This document shows, piece by piece, positions 1 through 9,962 of a DNA stretch of 64,000 nt. The stretch comes from Corallincola platygyrae (GTDB lineage: Bacteria > Pseudomonadota > Gammaproteobacteria > Enterobacterales > Neiellaceae): the NCBI RefSeq assembly GCF_039544265.1, contig NZ_BAABLI010000031.1, forward strand, positions 1 to 64,000, written 5' to 3'. Position 1 is the stretch's first letter. Each line of letters starts with the position of its first letter. Below the pieces are notes generated by a model. That model was given only the letters and a program-made list of their open reading frames with translations, had not been told where the DNA came from and made no database searches. A program made the position numbers and the translations under genes.

Positions 1-90
1 CGCGCTGAGTACGCTTTCTGTTTGAAGAAACTAGCTTTTCCATCATAGGTCTCCAATGTGTAAACCTATTTCAGGACGGGACACTTGTTC

Positions 91-126
91 AAAAAAAGCC
101 CGGTTATTATAACCGGGCTTTTTTAT
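91..126 (-). terminator. Rho-independent terminator after tldD
   Basis: An AAGCCCGGTTA arm, a short ATT-type loop and the complementary arm are flanked by A- and T-tracts on both sides, so it can stop transcription in either direction. It lies 22 nt past the tldD stop codon and ends the mreB-to-tldD gene run. Positions 1-90 hold no gene that I can recognise. Confidence 0.9.
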
Positions 127-147
127 TGAGCTGTGTATGACAGCAGC

Positions 148-1596
148 TTAAGCAGTGCCACCAACAGTGAGCAGATCCAGCTTGATGGTTGGCTGACCAA
201 CCCCTACAGGAACACTCTGGCCATCTTTGCCACACACGCCCACACCTTTATCCAAGGCAAGGTCATTACCTACCATGGAGATTTGCTGCATCGCTTCTGC
301 ACCCATGCCAATCAACGTCGCGCCTTTGATTGGGGCGCCCAATTTGCCATTCTCGATCAGGTAGGCTTCTGAAGCAGAGAATACAAATCGGCCCGAGGTA
401 ATATCAACCTGACCTCCGCCAAAGTTAGGGGCGTAAATGCCCTTCTCAACAGAGCCAATAATCTCTTCTGGCGAGTGCTGCCCAGGCAGCATATAGGTAT
501 TGGTCATGCGCGGCATTGGTAAGTGCGCATAAGACTCACGACGCCCATTACCCGTAGGTTTTTCACCCATCAAGTGAGCATTGAGCTTGTCCTGCATATA
601 GCCCTTGAGAATGCCGTTTTCAATCAACGTGGTGTACTGGCCTGGCGTGCCTTCATCATCCATCGACAAAGAACCACGTCGGCCCTGCAATGTAGCGTCA
701 TCGACCACAGTGCAAAGTGGGCTCGCGACCTGCTGCCCCACTTTACCTGAAAACGCCGATGTGCCTTTTCTGTTGAAATCGCCTTCAAGCCCGTGACCGA
801 CCGCCTCATGCAATAACACGCCCGGCCAACCGGCTGCCAGTACTACAGGCATAGTGCCCGCCGGTGCGTCTATGGCTTCAAGGTTTACCAGAGCCTGACG
901 AACGGCTTCGCGCGCGTAACCAAGCGCCACCTTTGAGCCATTTTCCTCAGCAAAGAACATGCTGTAATCACCACGACCACCACCGCCAGCAGAGCCTCGT
1001 TCGCGCCGCCCATTGTGTTCGGCCAGCACGGTACAGTTCAGTCTCACCAAGGGACGATAATCAGCTGCCAGCGTGCCATCAGACGCTACGACCAACACTT
1101 CTTCGTAAACACCAGAAATACTTGCGATAACCTGCGTTACTCTGGAATCTATCTGCCTCGCTTCCGCTTCCATCTCATGCAATAGCGCGATCTTGGCCTG
1201 CTCATCCAAACTATTGAGTGGGTCTTCCGCTGGATACAATGCGCTAAATGCTGGCGTCTTCAGCGCAAGGGCACTTTTGCCCTCAATATCAGCTCTGGCA
1301 ATACCACGTGCGGCGGAGGCGGCATTTCGGATTGCGGATTCTGATATTTCATCAGCATAAGCAAAACCGGTTTTTTCACCCTGCACAGCACGAACACCTA
1401 CACCTCGTTCAATGTTAAAGCTACCCTCTTTAACAATGCCATCTTCCAACATCCAGCTTTCGTGGCGACTGGATTGAAAATAAAGATCAGAAAAATCGAG
1501 CGGTTTTTGATGCAAAAATGCGATTGTCTGCTCAAGTGAAGCGATGGTAAGTCCTGAGGGCTCAAGCAAATTTTGCTGCGCCAGTGCGATAGACAT
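148..1596 (-). CDS. tldD: Metalloprotease subunit TldD
   Basis: This is the 482-residue TldD subunit of the TldD/TldE (PmbA) zinc protease, which in enterobacteria degrades unfolded peptides and matures microcin B17 and takes part in CcdA turnover. The HExxxH metal site is at residues 263-268 (HEAVGH), followed by a conserved GDFNRKGTS stretch. The length matches E. coli TldD (481 aa). The ATG overlaps the nitrilase stop codon by one base (TAATG), so translation is probably coupled. The partner gene pmbA is often next in Pseudomonas-type genomes but is not seen here before the window ends. Confidence 0.96.
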   Translation of the reverse strand: MSIALAQQNLLEPSGLTIASLEQTIAFLHQKPLDFSDLYFQSSRHESWMLEDGIVKEGSFNIERGVGVRAVQGEKTGFAYADEISESAIRNAASAARGIARADIEGKSALALKTPAFSALYPAEDPLNSLDEQAKIALLHEMEAEARQIDSRVTQVIASISGVYEEVLVVASDGTLAADYRPLVRLNCTVLAEHNGRRERGSAGGGGRGDYSMFFAEENGSKVALGYAREAVRQALVNLEAIDAPAGTMPVVLAAGWPGVLLHEAVGHGLEGDFNRKGTSAFSGKVGQQVASPLCTVVDDATLQGRRGSLSMDDEGTPGQYTTLIENGILKGYMQDKLNAHLMGEKPTGNGRRESYAHLPMPRMTNTYMLPGQHSPEEIIGSVEKGIYAPNFGGGQVDITSGRFVFSASEAYLIENGKLGAPIKGATLIGMGAEAMQQISMVGNDLALDKGVGVCGKDGQSVPVGVGQPTIKLDLLTVGGTA

Positions 1597-2426
1597 TAAG
1601 ACTCCTTATCCCAATGACTGAAAAAACGGGAATGTTGCATAACAGGCATATTACTACGGACCTGAGTGAGTTTCTCCCTGTCCATTATGACGGTTACACA
1701 AGCTACACCTTTATCCTGCATGGCGAGGACTTCACCCCATGGATCAATGACCAATGAGTGGCCATAGGTTTCTCTGCCATTAGCATGCACACCGGCCTGA
1801 TCTGCGGCGACAATGTAACACTGGTTCTCAATCGCTCTGGCTCTGAGTAAAGTTTGCCAGTGGGCTTCTCCCGTTACCTGGGTGAATGCTGCTGGTAGAA
1901 CTATAACTTCGGCGCCCTTCGCTCTCATCCAGCGAAACAGCTCGGGGAAACGCAGGTCATAGCAGATTGCCAATCCCACTCTGCCAAGCTCGGTGTCTAT
2001 CACTATTGGCTGTTTACCGGCCTGATAGATATCCGATTCACGATAACTGCCAACAGCATCAGCCACATCAACATCAAACAGGTGCAACTTGTCATACCGG
2101 CCAACTTCCTGGCCTTCAGGCCCATAAACCAGCAGAGTTGCGGTCGGTTTATCAGCTGCCTGATTCAATATAGGCAAAGAGCCAGCCGCCAACCAGATAC
2201 CGTGTTTTTTCGCCAATCCACTCAGTGCTGACTGCAACTCACCACGACCATGTAGTTCTGCTACGGCAGCAGTTTGGCGCTCACCACCGCCATAACATGC
2301 CCAATTTTCGGGGAGAACTACAAGCTGCGGACGAGTATCAGGAAGGTTATCGAGGGCCTTTTCAAGGTGTGAAAGATTCTGGGTAGGATCTGGAGAGCTC
2401 ACCCACTGAAGCGCAGTTAAACGCAT
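1596..2426 (-). CDS. Carbon-nitrogen hydrolase (nitrilase superfamily, Nit-type)
   Basis: A 276-residue nitrilase-fold amidase with the full catalytic triad: E40 (VVLPENW), K113 (YDKLHLFDVD) and C155 (AICYDLRFPELFR). The pattern is closest to the Nit1/Nit2-type branch, whose characterised members repair deaminated glutathione or hydrolyse omega-amides. The exact substrate here is inferred, not shown. It lies between yhdP and tldD with one-base stop/start overlaps on both sides (TGATG upstream, TAATG downstream), an arrangement common in Gammaproteobacteria. It is predicted to be cytoplasmic, with no signal peptide. Confidence 0.92.
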   Translation of the reverse strand: MRLTALQWVSSPDPTQNLSHLEKALDNLPDTRPQLVVLPENWACYGGGERQTAAVAELHGRGELQSALSGLAKKHGIWLAAGSLPILNQAADKPTATLLVYGPEGQEVGRYDKLHLFDVDVADAVGSYRESDIYQAGKQPIVIDTELGRVGLAICYDLRFPELFRWMRAKGAEVIVLPAAFTQVTGEAHWQTLLRARAIENQCYIVAADQAGVHANGRETYGHSLVIDPWGEVLAMQDKGVACVTVIMDREKLTQVRSNMPVMQHSRFFSHWDKES

Positions 2427-5400
2427 CAGGCAGCCTCTTGCATCAGCATTTTCAGCGGGATCGCTTTACCTCCAAGCTCGTCTGAACCTGAAGACGATGC
2501 AGGCTTACTCAAAACGGTAGGAGGCTCTGCTGGCGAAGAATCATCACCAACCGGCTTAGCAGGCTCGCCAATAGCTTCAGGGGCGGCTTCTTCTCCATCC
2601 TCTTTTTTCAGGTCTTTCATCTTCATATCCTTACTCTTGCGATCAACTTCTCGCACGTTCGGATCAGATATGGTGCCATCAATCTTAAGATTTACCTGAT
2701 AAACGACTTCAACCACAGGATCCAGTACTGTCGACAAGGCCAGCACATACAGCCCGGTTACCGGCGTAATCGCAAATGCGGTCAAGACTGGCAGGCTGGC
2801 GGTTAGCTTGGGATAGAAGACAACATCATAATTCAGGGTCTCATCCACCAGCGAAGTACTGCCAAGGATATCCATGGTTCCGCTGGGACCATCCATCTTC
2901 AGGTTATCGGTACTGACAACACCTTGTTTAATACCAAAGTTGCCCCGAAAGCGATTGAAGTAAAGACCTTTATCAAACATGTCACTGAAATCAAGCCGCA
3001 AACGACGAACCAGGGAGTCCAGACTGAGCAGACTAATCAAGCCCACTCCCGCGCCACCGGCTTCAACGATATAACCATTCTTCATATCCATTGAAATATC
3101 ACCATTGAAGTTTTCATGGCGATACTCTTCAGGATACCCGAGCCAGGAGAGACTGAATCGCATATCCATATCGGCGTCTCTAACCACGCTCGGAAGCCCC
3201 ATATACTGAGAGCTTCTACCGGTATTGCTACTGCGGATCCGGCCTTCAAACTTGGACTCCATGCCGGCTTCGCCCAGTTGCCAACCTCCGGTAACATTGA
3301 CTTCACCATCTCGAGGTTTCACCTGCAATTGGCTAAGCTCCATCCCCTCTCGTCCATCTTCCCAGGGCCTAATATCTAGTTCAATTTCACCAAATGTATA
3401 CTTGTCGATTCCACACCGCCCACAACGTAAAGAGATCGCGGGCAGCTCTCGTGTTTTCGCCTTATCCAAGTCCTCAGCCAGCGCCTCTTCAAACGCATCA
3501 AACTGTTCTTGAGCAGTTGACGCTTCAGCATCCGGGTCGCTCGGCAATTGTTGGCGCAAGCCAAGACGAATCGACTCTGCATCGATCACCACAGAGTCGT
3601 CGGCATAGGTAAACCGCAGATCTGTGTCGTGCCCTTTAATAAGTCCGTTATAACTGTCGCCTTCCGCATTCAATTCCAAGTTTGCCTGCTCTAATAACAG
3701 TCCACTGATAGAAAGACGCCCTACATTTGCTTTTAATCGGCTGAAGCTGACCCGGCTGGGCTCATCAGGTGGCGCAAAACCAGACGGCTCAATTTTCTCT
3801 GGATGCAGTGTTGACGCCATCTCCAACCAAAGCGACAAATCAAGAGAATCCAGACCAATGCCTACACGGACATCGCCATCTTTTAGCGTCGGCAGTTGCG
3901 CCCGACCGATAGCGACACTAATCGCATCGAGCAACAGCAGTTCACCATCATCTGTCATGGTGACTTTGGCCTCTCCACGTTCAGGCATATCAACATCGAT
4001 TGCGAGAGTTTGCTGATCATGGGCAAGTGATACAAGTATTGGCCAGGCAGCATCGGACGGCTTATCAAAAGGTGCTGGCAGATCTAATTGGATCCCCTCC
4101 AAGCTGGTACGAACATCGATTTGGCTACGCACTTTTTCACCAAATGTCTGAACCACAATAGAGCCTTGCCAGTCAGTTTTTCCTTTAGCAAGCTCCAGCC
4201 TGGGGTCATCCCACAGCGCTTTCAAAGCTGTCATAGGCCAGTGACCATCGACACTGGCATCAATGCGGTAATCTTCACCCCGCACCTCACGCCCATCCAG
4301 GTCAAAACGCACTGGGTGATCATACAGATTGCCTCGCCCACTTCTTATTTTGATGCGACTATCCACAAAGCTCAGTCTGCCAACAAAGTTTTCGATTGGC
4401 GTTTCAACCGCATCAATGGTGACCGTGTTGCCATTAAATGCGACATCCCCCTTTGCTACGACCTCTGCCGCTTCATAAAGTGGAATGGTGAGCTCCAGGT
4501 TTGCATTAATTGCTCCGGTGACAGGAATATCGGTTAGAACCTCCCCAACCGAATCCGCCAACGGTGATGCCTGCATCAGGCGAGTGGCATTCGTCCCATC
4601 ACTGGAAGCTTTTGCGTTGATATACAACGTTGATTCGTCTTTAAATTCAGGTATGACAGCCTTTAACTCGGACAACTCTGTTCCCATCAGCTGACCTGAG
4701 GTTGACGTAATCTCCATCCCGTCATTTTCGAATTTCAGCATCAAGTTCACTGGGTCAAGCGCGGGCCATTCTGGATCGAACTTAAAAGTCGCTTCAGCTA
4801 AATCCACATACGCCTGAAAAATGCCATCATTGTTTTCATAAGGATATTGGGCAAAGCTGCCATGCCAAAGCAGTGAACCCGACTTCGTATGCCCCCCCTG
4901 CAGAGACTCTGTCAGGTATAACACCAGTTCTTCATCCATCACTGGCAGTGGGTAATAACGGTATGCTTTGGATGCATCTTTTAGCGAAGTATCAGCATAT
5001 AAATAGAGCGAGGTCTGCTCTGCAAACTCAAGCATGAAGCTCGATGTGACTCCCAGTTCGGCTGTAGCGAGTCGCACGTGGTCAGAGAACAGCTTGGTTA
5101 CGCCCTCCTGCTTCAGCCAATAAAACACACCATCCATGCGCGCTAGCGCAAAAGGCTCTGCAAACATATCATCAACATCAACAGGGAGGTCACGCCCATG
5201 CAGACTCATATGGCCGGAGTCAGGGTGGATAACCAACCTTCCCTCCAAGCCAGAAACACCAGGGATCCTGTTCCAAGCACTCCACCCAAGCCCGGACAGC
5301 TCTGTCCCAAGGTGAAGCTTCTGCTGTTTGACGTCTATATAAAGCGTCAGATCGTGAAGGATCCCGCGAGGCCGAAGTCCACGTAGAGGGTCCTCGATAT

Positions 5401-6478
5401 CAGGAGGGATCTCTGGTGCGAGAGTTAACAGTGGAAGTACCCGGCTCAAATCCAGCTCTTTCACCGACATCACCAGTTTTTCATCGTCGATAATTCCGGA
5501 GACGTCATAATCCTTCCAGGCTTGGCCGTCGGTCGCAAACTGGGTTTTTTGAGTAGCGAACTTCCAACCGCCACTGTCCGTTGGTAACCAGCTGGCAAGC
5601 CCACCGCTCAGCGTGACGGTATGACTCTCGTCCCCCGATTTCCACCCAATATGGTTCTCACCAAATGACACCAGAATGCTTTCCAGTTTTTCCCAGCCAA
5701 AGTCGATCCATACTTCAGTGCTGACCTCACTCGAAGTAACTTCATAGAAGTCACCCAACACGCGGTTAAGGTAAGGCGCCAAATTGACTCGCTTAGCATC
5801 GATGTAGAGCTGCCCTTGAAGTGACTCCTTGTTGCCCAGCTCGCCTTCCAGCTCGAGGATAAAATTTGCTAACTGTTGAGTGCGAGGTTCAAGCACCACA
5901 GAGCCCTGGCCTTGGTGGCGACCATCCCGGTTAATCCATACCACGCTTTCAATTTCGACTTTTCGCCACTGCTGATCTTGCTCTTTCAACATGACTTCAG
6001 AGTTGGTCAGTTCAAAGCGGGTAAGGTGAAGGAAGAACAGTTCAGCCAGTGTCGTTCTGATGGAGCCGTCAGCGGATGTACTCGCTTGCTGTAATGTTGG
6101 GTCAATAGACAGGCGAACACCATCAAGCGTCAGCTGCTTAAAACGCCACTCCCGATGAAGCAAGGTTTGCCAGAAATCCAATTCAACTCTGGCTTCGGCG
6201 ACCGATAACTGTAAGCCATCGTCGCTGCCAGCCAGGGAGAGTCCCTGAAGCGCCAGAGATGGTCCGAGCTTTTCCCAGCGAGCAGTCAAAGTGTCTATAG
6301 ACAGTTCTATCTGGTACTCTTGATACATCCAGTCGATGATCTCATCGCGGTAGTCATCCAGATAAGGCAGTAGCGCCCTGACAGCACTCACAGCCATAGC
6401 CGAAAGCACCAGCACGATCGCTAAGACCAGCCAGGCTTTCTTTAACCAATAGAGTGGAGACAGGAAGCGTTTACTCAC
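2426..6478 (-). CDS. yhdP: YhdP family AsmA-like envelope protein
   Basis: A 1350-residue AsmA-like protein with one N-terminal membrane anchor (about residues 14-36, WLVLAIVLVLSAMAVSAV) and a very large periplasmic beta-rich body. YhdP, TamB and YdbH are known in E. coli as bridge-like proteins for phospholipid transport to the outer membrane. The C-terminal AsmA-like part contains the conserved stretch around FNGDISMDMKNGYI and a predicted final membrane-proximal segment, then a charged, Ser/Pro-rich tail. The GTG start lies directly after the rng stop (TAAGTG). The length is typical of the family (about 1270-1350 aa). Confidence 0.93.
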   Translation of the reverse strand: MSKRFLSPLYWLKKAWLVLAIVLVLSAMAVSAVRALLPYLDDYRDEIIDWMYQEYQIELSIDTLTARWEKLGPSLALQGLSLAGSDDGLQLSVAEARVELDFWQTLLHREWRFKQLTLDGVRLSIDPTLQQASTSADGSIRTTLAELFFLHLTRFELTNSEVMLKEQDQQWRKVEIESVVWINRDGRHQGQGSVVLEPRTQQLANFILELEGELGNKESLQGQLYIDAKRVNLAPYLNRVLGDFYEVTSSEVSTEVWIDFGWEKLESILVSFGENHIGWKSGDESHTVTLSGGLASWLPTDSGGWKFATQKTQFATDGQAWKDYDVSGIIDDEKLVMSVKELDLSRVLPLLTLAPEIPPDIEDPLRGLRPRGILHDLTLYIDVKQQKLHLGTELSGLGWSAWNRIPGVSGLEGRLVIHPDSGHMSLHGRDLPVDVDDMFAEPFALARMDGVFYWLKQEGVTKLFSDHVRLATAELGVTSSFMLEFAEQTSLYLYADTSLKDASKAYRYYPLPVMDEELVLYLTESLQGGHTKSGSLLWHGSFAQYPYENNDGIFQAYVDLAEATFKFDPEWPALDPVNLMLKFENDGMEITSTSGQLMGTELSELKAVIPEFKDESTLYINAKASSDGTNATRLMQASPLADSVGEVLTDIPVTGAINANLELTIPLYEAAEVVAKGDVAFNGNTVTIDAVETPIENFVGRLSFVDSRIKIRSGRGNLYDHPVRFDLDGREVRGEDYRIDASVDGHWPMTALKALWDDPRLELAKGKTDWQGSIVVQTFGEKVRSQIDVRTSLEGIQLDLPAPFDKPSDAAWPILVSLAHDQQTLAIDVDMPERGEAKVTMTDDGELLLLDAISVAIGRAQLPTLKDGDVRVGIGLDSLDLSLWLEMASTLHPEKIEPSGFAPPDEPSRVSFSRLKANVGRLSISGLLLEQANLELNAEGDSYNGLIKGHDTDLRFTYADDSVVIDAESIRLGLRQQLPSDPDAEASTAQEQFDAFEEALAEDLDKAKTRELPAISLRCGRCGIDKYTFGEIELDIRPWEDGREGMELSQLQVKPRDGEVNVTGGWQLGEAGMESKFEGRIRSSNTGRSSQYMGLPSVVRDADMDMRFSLSWLGYPEEYRHENFNGDISMDMKNGYIVEAGGAGVGLISLLSLDSLVRRLRLDFSDMFDKGLYFNRFRGNFGIKQGVVSTDNLKMDGPSGTMDILGSTSLVDETLNYDVVFYPKLTASLPVLTAFAITPVTGLYVLALSTVLDPVVEVVYQVNLKIDGTISDPNVREVDRKSKDMKMKDLKKEDGEEAAPEAIGEPAKPVGDDSSPAEPPTVLSKPASSSGSDELGGKAIPLKMLMQEAA

Positions 6479-7948
6479 TTACATCATCACCACATCAAAC
6501 TGCTCTTGAGCATAAAGGGCTTCTTGGTGCACCGAGACCTCTTTTCCTATAAATACTTTTAGCTCTGCCAGATTATGGGATTCGTCACCCTCAAGCGATT
6601 CAGCCACCCTAGGCGAAGCGTAGACTACAAAGCGATCTGCCTCATAGGCTTTATTCACTCGTAAGATCTCTCGCAGGATCTCATAGCACACGGTTTCAAC
6701 ACTCTTAACAGATGCCCTGCCCTGACATTCCGGACACACTGCACACAGAACATGCTCCAGGCTTTCGCGCGTGCGTTTACGTGTCATCTCCACCAAGCCT
6801 AACGATGAGAACCCGCTGATACTGAAACGAGCCTTATCCCGTCCAAGGGCCAGCTCCAGGCTGTGCAAAACCCTGCGTTGATGATCCTCATCCACCATAT
6901 CGATAAAATCGATAATAATGATGCCGCCCAGGTTTCGGAGGCGTAATTGCCTGGCAATGGCTTGGGTAGCTTCCAGATTAGTATTGAAGATGGTCTCTTC
7001 AAGGTTTCGGTGGCCAACAAACGCACCCGTATTGATGTCAATGGTGGTCATCGCTTCGGTCTGGTCCAGGATCAGATAGCCACCGGACTTGAGTTCAACC
7101 TTGCGATCCAGCGCCCTCTGGATCTCATTTTCAACATCAAACAGGTCGAAGATGGGTCGATCACCTGCGTGGTACTCTGCTTTGTCCGTCAACTCAGGAA
7201 CAAAGTCCTGCAAGAACTGCTTTAATCGCTGAAAGGTCTGACGGGAATCGATACGGATCCTGTCGATGCCGGTTCCGACATAATCACGCAGGATACGAAA
7301 TGCCAGCGGTAAATCTTCGTACAGAACTGAGCAAGGCTGATTGGCAGCTCGGCGCTCCTGGATCTTCTGCCACAATAGCTTCAAGAACTTGGCATCATGC
7401 TCTACTTCTAAATCGCCAACGCCTTCGGCCGCAGTGCGTACAATAAACCCACCGATCTCATCGATATGCTTACCGGCAAGATCTTTCAGCCGAGCTTTTT
7501 CCTCTTCGCTTTCAATACGCTGGGAAACACCGACATGGCTTTGCCCCGGCATAAAGACCAAATAACGAGATGGCAGAGTGATATCTGTCGTCAGCCGGGC
7601 CCCCTTGGTTCCCAACGGATCTTTGACCACCTGAACCATCAGGTTTTGGCCCTGCTGAACCAGCTCAGCGATATTACCGGCTTGAAAGTGTTCCTGTTCA
7701 ACATCCGCCACGCATTCAGTATGCGGTACGATATCCGACGCATGCAGAAACGCAGCTTTGTCTAAACCAATATCAACAAAAGCAGCCTGCATACCAGGTA
7801 ATACACGGCTTACCTTGCCTTGATAGATATTACCGACAATGCCGCGCTTGGCTCGCCGTTCAATATGTACTTCCTGCAAAATGCCGTTTTCAACCAGCGC
7901 TACCCTTGTTTCACTAGGCGTCACGTTTATCAAAAGTTCGACGTTCAC
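6479..7948 (-). CDS. rng: Ribonuclease G
   Basis: A 489-residue RNase E/G family endoribonuclease that matures the 5' end of 16S rRNA and turns over some mRNAs. It has an N-terminal S1 RNA-binding region (about residues 37-125), catalytic Mg-binding aspartates D304 (TTIDINTG) and D347 (IIIIDFIDM), and a Cys cluster at 402-408 (CAVCPEC) matching the zinc-link. It lacks the long C-terminal scaffold of RNase E. The start is GTG, seven bases after a GGGAG ribosome site. It lies between maf and yhdP, as in Pseudomonas. Confidence 0.96.
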   Translation of the reverse strand: MNVELLINVTPSETRVALVENGILQEVHIERRAKRGIVGNIYQGKVSRVLPGMQAAFVDIGLDKAAFLHASDIVPHTECVADVEQEHFQAGNIAELVQQGQNLMVQVVKDPLGTKGARLTTDITLPSRYLVFMPGQSHVGVSQRIESEEEKARLKDLAGKHIDEIGGFIVRTAAEGVGDLEVEHDAKFLKLLWQKIQERRAANQPCSVLYEDLPLAFRILRDYVGTGIDRIRIDSRQTFQRLKQFLQDFVPELTDKAEYHAGDRPIFDLFDVENEIQRALDRKVELKSGGYLILDQTEAMTTIDINTGAFVGHRNLEETIFNTNLEATQAIARQLRLRNLGGIIIIDFIDMVDEDHQRRVLHSLELALGRDKARFSISGFSSLGLVEMTRKRTRESLEHVLCAVCPECQGRASVKSVETVCYEILREILRVNKAYEADRFVVYASPRVAESLEGDESHNLAELKVFIGKEVSVHQEALYAQEQFDVVMM

Positions 7949-7961
7949 CCGCTACTCCCGA

Positions 7962-8552
7962 TTAATTTTTTTGAATCTGTTGGTCTACGCGCTGCAGCAA
8001 CCGCTCTGTTTGCACCAGTGGTAATCCAACCACGGCGCTGTAACTACCATGGATCTTCTCTACAAAGCGGCCGCCAAGGCCCTGAATGCCATAAGCACCG
8101 GCTTTATCAGCAGGTTCGCCTGTCGCCCAGTAGTCTGAAATGTCCTGAGGCGAAAGCATCCGAAACCAAACATTTGTGGTGATGCACTCTACGTCGCAGC
8201 GGCTGCCACAGGCTACCGCAATGGCCGTCATCACCTGATGTTCATTACCTGATAGTAATCCGAGAATGCGCGCGGCGTCTTGATCATCAATGGGTTTTCC
8301 CAAAATCTGGCCTTGAGCAACCACAATGGTATCGGATGCCAGTACCAATGCATCAGCGTGATTTTTCGCAATATGCAGTGCCTTTTGTTTTGCCAACCGG
8401 CAAACATGGGCTTCTGGAAGTTCACCTGGCAACGCTGATTCATCAATATCAGCAGGAAGCACATCAAAGGTAGGGCAAATCTGTGAAAGCAGCTCTTTTC
8501 TTCGGGGCGACGCAGAAGCCAAGATGAGAGGCGCACTAAATAGCCTGGTCAT
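7962..8552 (-). CDS. maf: Maf-type dTTP/UTP pyrophosphatase (YhdE)
   Basis: A 196-residue Maf nucleotide pyrophosphatase that cleaves non-canonical or excess dTTP/UTP-type nucleotides. It has the LASASPRRKELL motif at residues 11-22, the catalytic region ASDTIVV (D74), and the C-terminal block DKAGAYGIQGLGG followed by GSYSAVVGLPL, which matches the YhdE branch rather than YceF. I chose the ATG at 8552 over an overlapping GTG three bases upstream, because AAGGAG lies six bases before the ATG. It sits in the mreBCD-maf-rng operon order. Confidence 0.94.
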   Translation of the reverse strand: MTRLFSAPLILASASPRRKELLSQICPTFDVLPADIDESALPGELPEAHVCRLAKQKALHIAKNHADALVLASDTIVVAQGQILGKPIDDQDAARILGLLSGNEHQVMTAIAVACGSRCDVECITTNVWFRMLSPQDISDYWATGEPADKAGAYGIQGLGGRFVEKIHGSYSAVVGLPLVQTERLLQRVDQQIQKN

Positions 8553-8562
8553 CACTTACTCC

Positions 8563-9051
8563 TTAACGAACTTTAAAACGCCGACGGATCTTTCTCAGCA
8601 GCAAAAACAACCAGGGCCAAAGCACCATACTGCTCACCACTGGAAGCAATATCCAGTAGGAGAGGGAAACATCATCGAATAGATATGCTGCCCAGAATCT
8701 GAGTAGCTGATGAAGGACACAGGTCACACCTACTAACAGTGACTGCTGCCATAAGGAAAAGTTTCTAAAGCGCTGGAAGTTAAGAGCAAAAATATAGCAG
8801 GCCAGGCTATAGGAGAGCGCATGGACGCCAAGAGGTGCACCAAGCAATACATCCTGAAGCAACCCAAACAACCAGGCATTACCCACATTGACCCGGTGTG
8901 GCAACGCCATGGTCCAGTAAAGCAATACCAGTAACACCCAGGTAGGACGCCATGCTGATGCAATGGCTGGCATCGGCATGATGGTCAGAACCAATGCCAG
9001 TAGTAATGAACCAATAATGACGATTCGGCCGTTAGGAAGCTGCAGATTCAC
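8563..9051 (-). CDS. mreD: Rod shape-determining protein MreD
   Basis: A 162-residue inner-membrane protein with about five hydrophobic segments, a size and profile typical of MreD. It works with MreB, MreC, RodZ and PBP2/RodA in the elongasome that directs lateral wall growth. It starts with GTG, overlapping the mreC stop by one base (TAGTG), so its translation is probably coupled to mreC. Sequence conservation of MreD is low, so the call rests on membrane profile plus position directly after mreC. Confidence 0.93.
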   Translation of the reverse strand: MNLQLPNGRIVIIGSLLLALVLTIMPMPAIASAWRPTWVLLVLLYWTMALPHRVNVGNAWLFGLLQDVLLGAPLGVHALSYSLACYIFALNFQRFRNFSLWQQSLLVGVTCVLHQLLRFWAAYLFDDVSLSYWILLPVVSSMVLWPWLFLLLRKIRRRFKVR

Positions 9052-9902
9052 TAATTTGCTCCCTCACTAAGTGGCTGGTCTATGGCATTTGGCCACAGCA
9101 ACAACAGATAACGTAAGCGATCCAGTTCAGCAATGGGGCGAGCGGTCACCTGGGCGAAAGGAAAACTTTCATCGCGAACAACACTGGTGACTCTTGCCAC
9201 GGGATATCCCTCAGGGAATCTCCCCCCCAAGCCCGATGAAATCAGCAGATCACCAATCCGAATATCGGTACTGTGCGCCACGTACTGAAGAACCAGTTTA
9301 TCTACTTCACCGGTTCCCGTAACGATCGCTCGAACGTCATTTCGATGGATGCGCACCGGGATGGAATGAACACTATCACCGATCAAGATGACGCGACTGG
9401 TGGTTGACCCAACTTCATCGACCTGCCCCACCACACCATTATGATCCAACACAGGTTGACCAACATAAGCGCCATCGAAGCTGCCTTTATCAATCACTAC
9501 CTGCAGACTGTACTGGTCGCTGTTAACGGAAAACACTTCTGCAACCATTTTGCGGACAGAGGAGCGTTCGGAGCTTCCCAGCAACTGCCGCAAACGCAGA
9601 TTTTCCTGAGTTAGCTGCGCCAAAAGCTGCAGCTCAGCGCTGTCGATCAACGCCTGCTCTCTGAGTTTGCTGTTTTCTTCGATTAATTTCTGACGCGACT
9701 TGAGATGTTCGACAGCCCATGTCAGAGCACTCTGCGGCGCATTAGCCAGGTACTGCAAAGGGCTGACCAAGGTAGAAAGATAAAATTTAAACTGCGAAAC
9801 CTGAGGCAGCGATTTATCAGCTGCCATCAGCGACAGTGATAGCAGCACGGCAATCACCAGCCTGAGTTGAAGTGAGGGGCCTCGGCCAAAGATAGGTTTC
9901 AT
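9051..9902 (-). CDS. mreC: Rod shape-determining protein MreC
   Basis: A 283-residue bitopic protein. It has a short basic cytoplasmic N-terminus, one membrane segment (about residues 12-30), a coiled coil (LKSRQKLIEENSKLREQAL) and a periplasmic beta domain with the conserved LISSGLGGRFPEGYPVA block. It links MreB filaments to the cell-wall enzymes. A longer reading frame opens at TTG 9914, but the only ribosome site (AGGAG) directly abuts that TTG and is 12 bases before the ATG at 9902, so I use 9902. The ribosome site is inside a strong hairpin (see 9903-9939). Confidence 0.94.
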   Translation of the reverse strand: MKPIFGRGPSLQLRLVIAVLLSLSLMAADKSLPQVSQFKFYLSTLVSPLQYLANAPQSALTWAVEHLKSRQKLIEENSKLREQALIDSAELQLLAQLTQENLRLRQLLGSSERSSVRKMVAEVFSVNSDQYSLQVVIDKGSFDGAYVGQPVLDHNGVVGQVDEVGSTTSRVILIGDSVHSIPVRIHRNDVRAIVTGTGEVDKLVLQYVAHSTDIRIGDLLISSGLGGRFPEGYPVARVTSVVRDESFPFAQVTARPIAELDRLRYLLLLWPNAIDQPLSEGAN

Positions 9903-9939
9903 AAAACAGGCCAACTCCTGACTGAAGTTGGCCTGTTTT
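9903..9939 (-). promoter_or_regulatory. Hairpin between mreB and mreC holding the mreC ribosome site
   Basis: Perfect 14-base inverted repeat: AAAACAGGCCAACT at 9903-9916 and its complement at 9926-9939, with a nine-base loop. On the mRNA strand the structure ends in UUUU immediately before the mreC AUG, so it looks like a terminator or attenuator. The AGGAG of mreC sits across the loop and the first pairs of the 3' arm. It could lower mreC/mreD expression relative to mreB, by termination or by hiding the ribosome site. This is inferred from sequence. Confidence 0.75.
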
Positions 9940-9962
9940 CAGGGCGCATTTGCAAACGGCCC

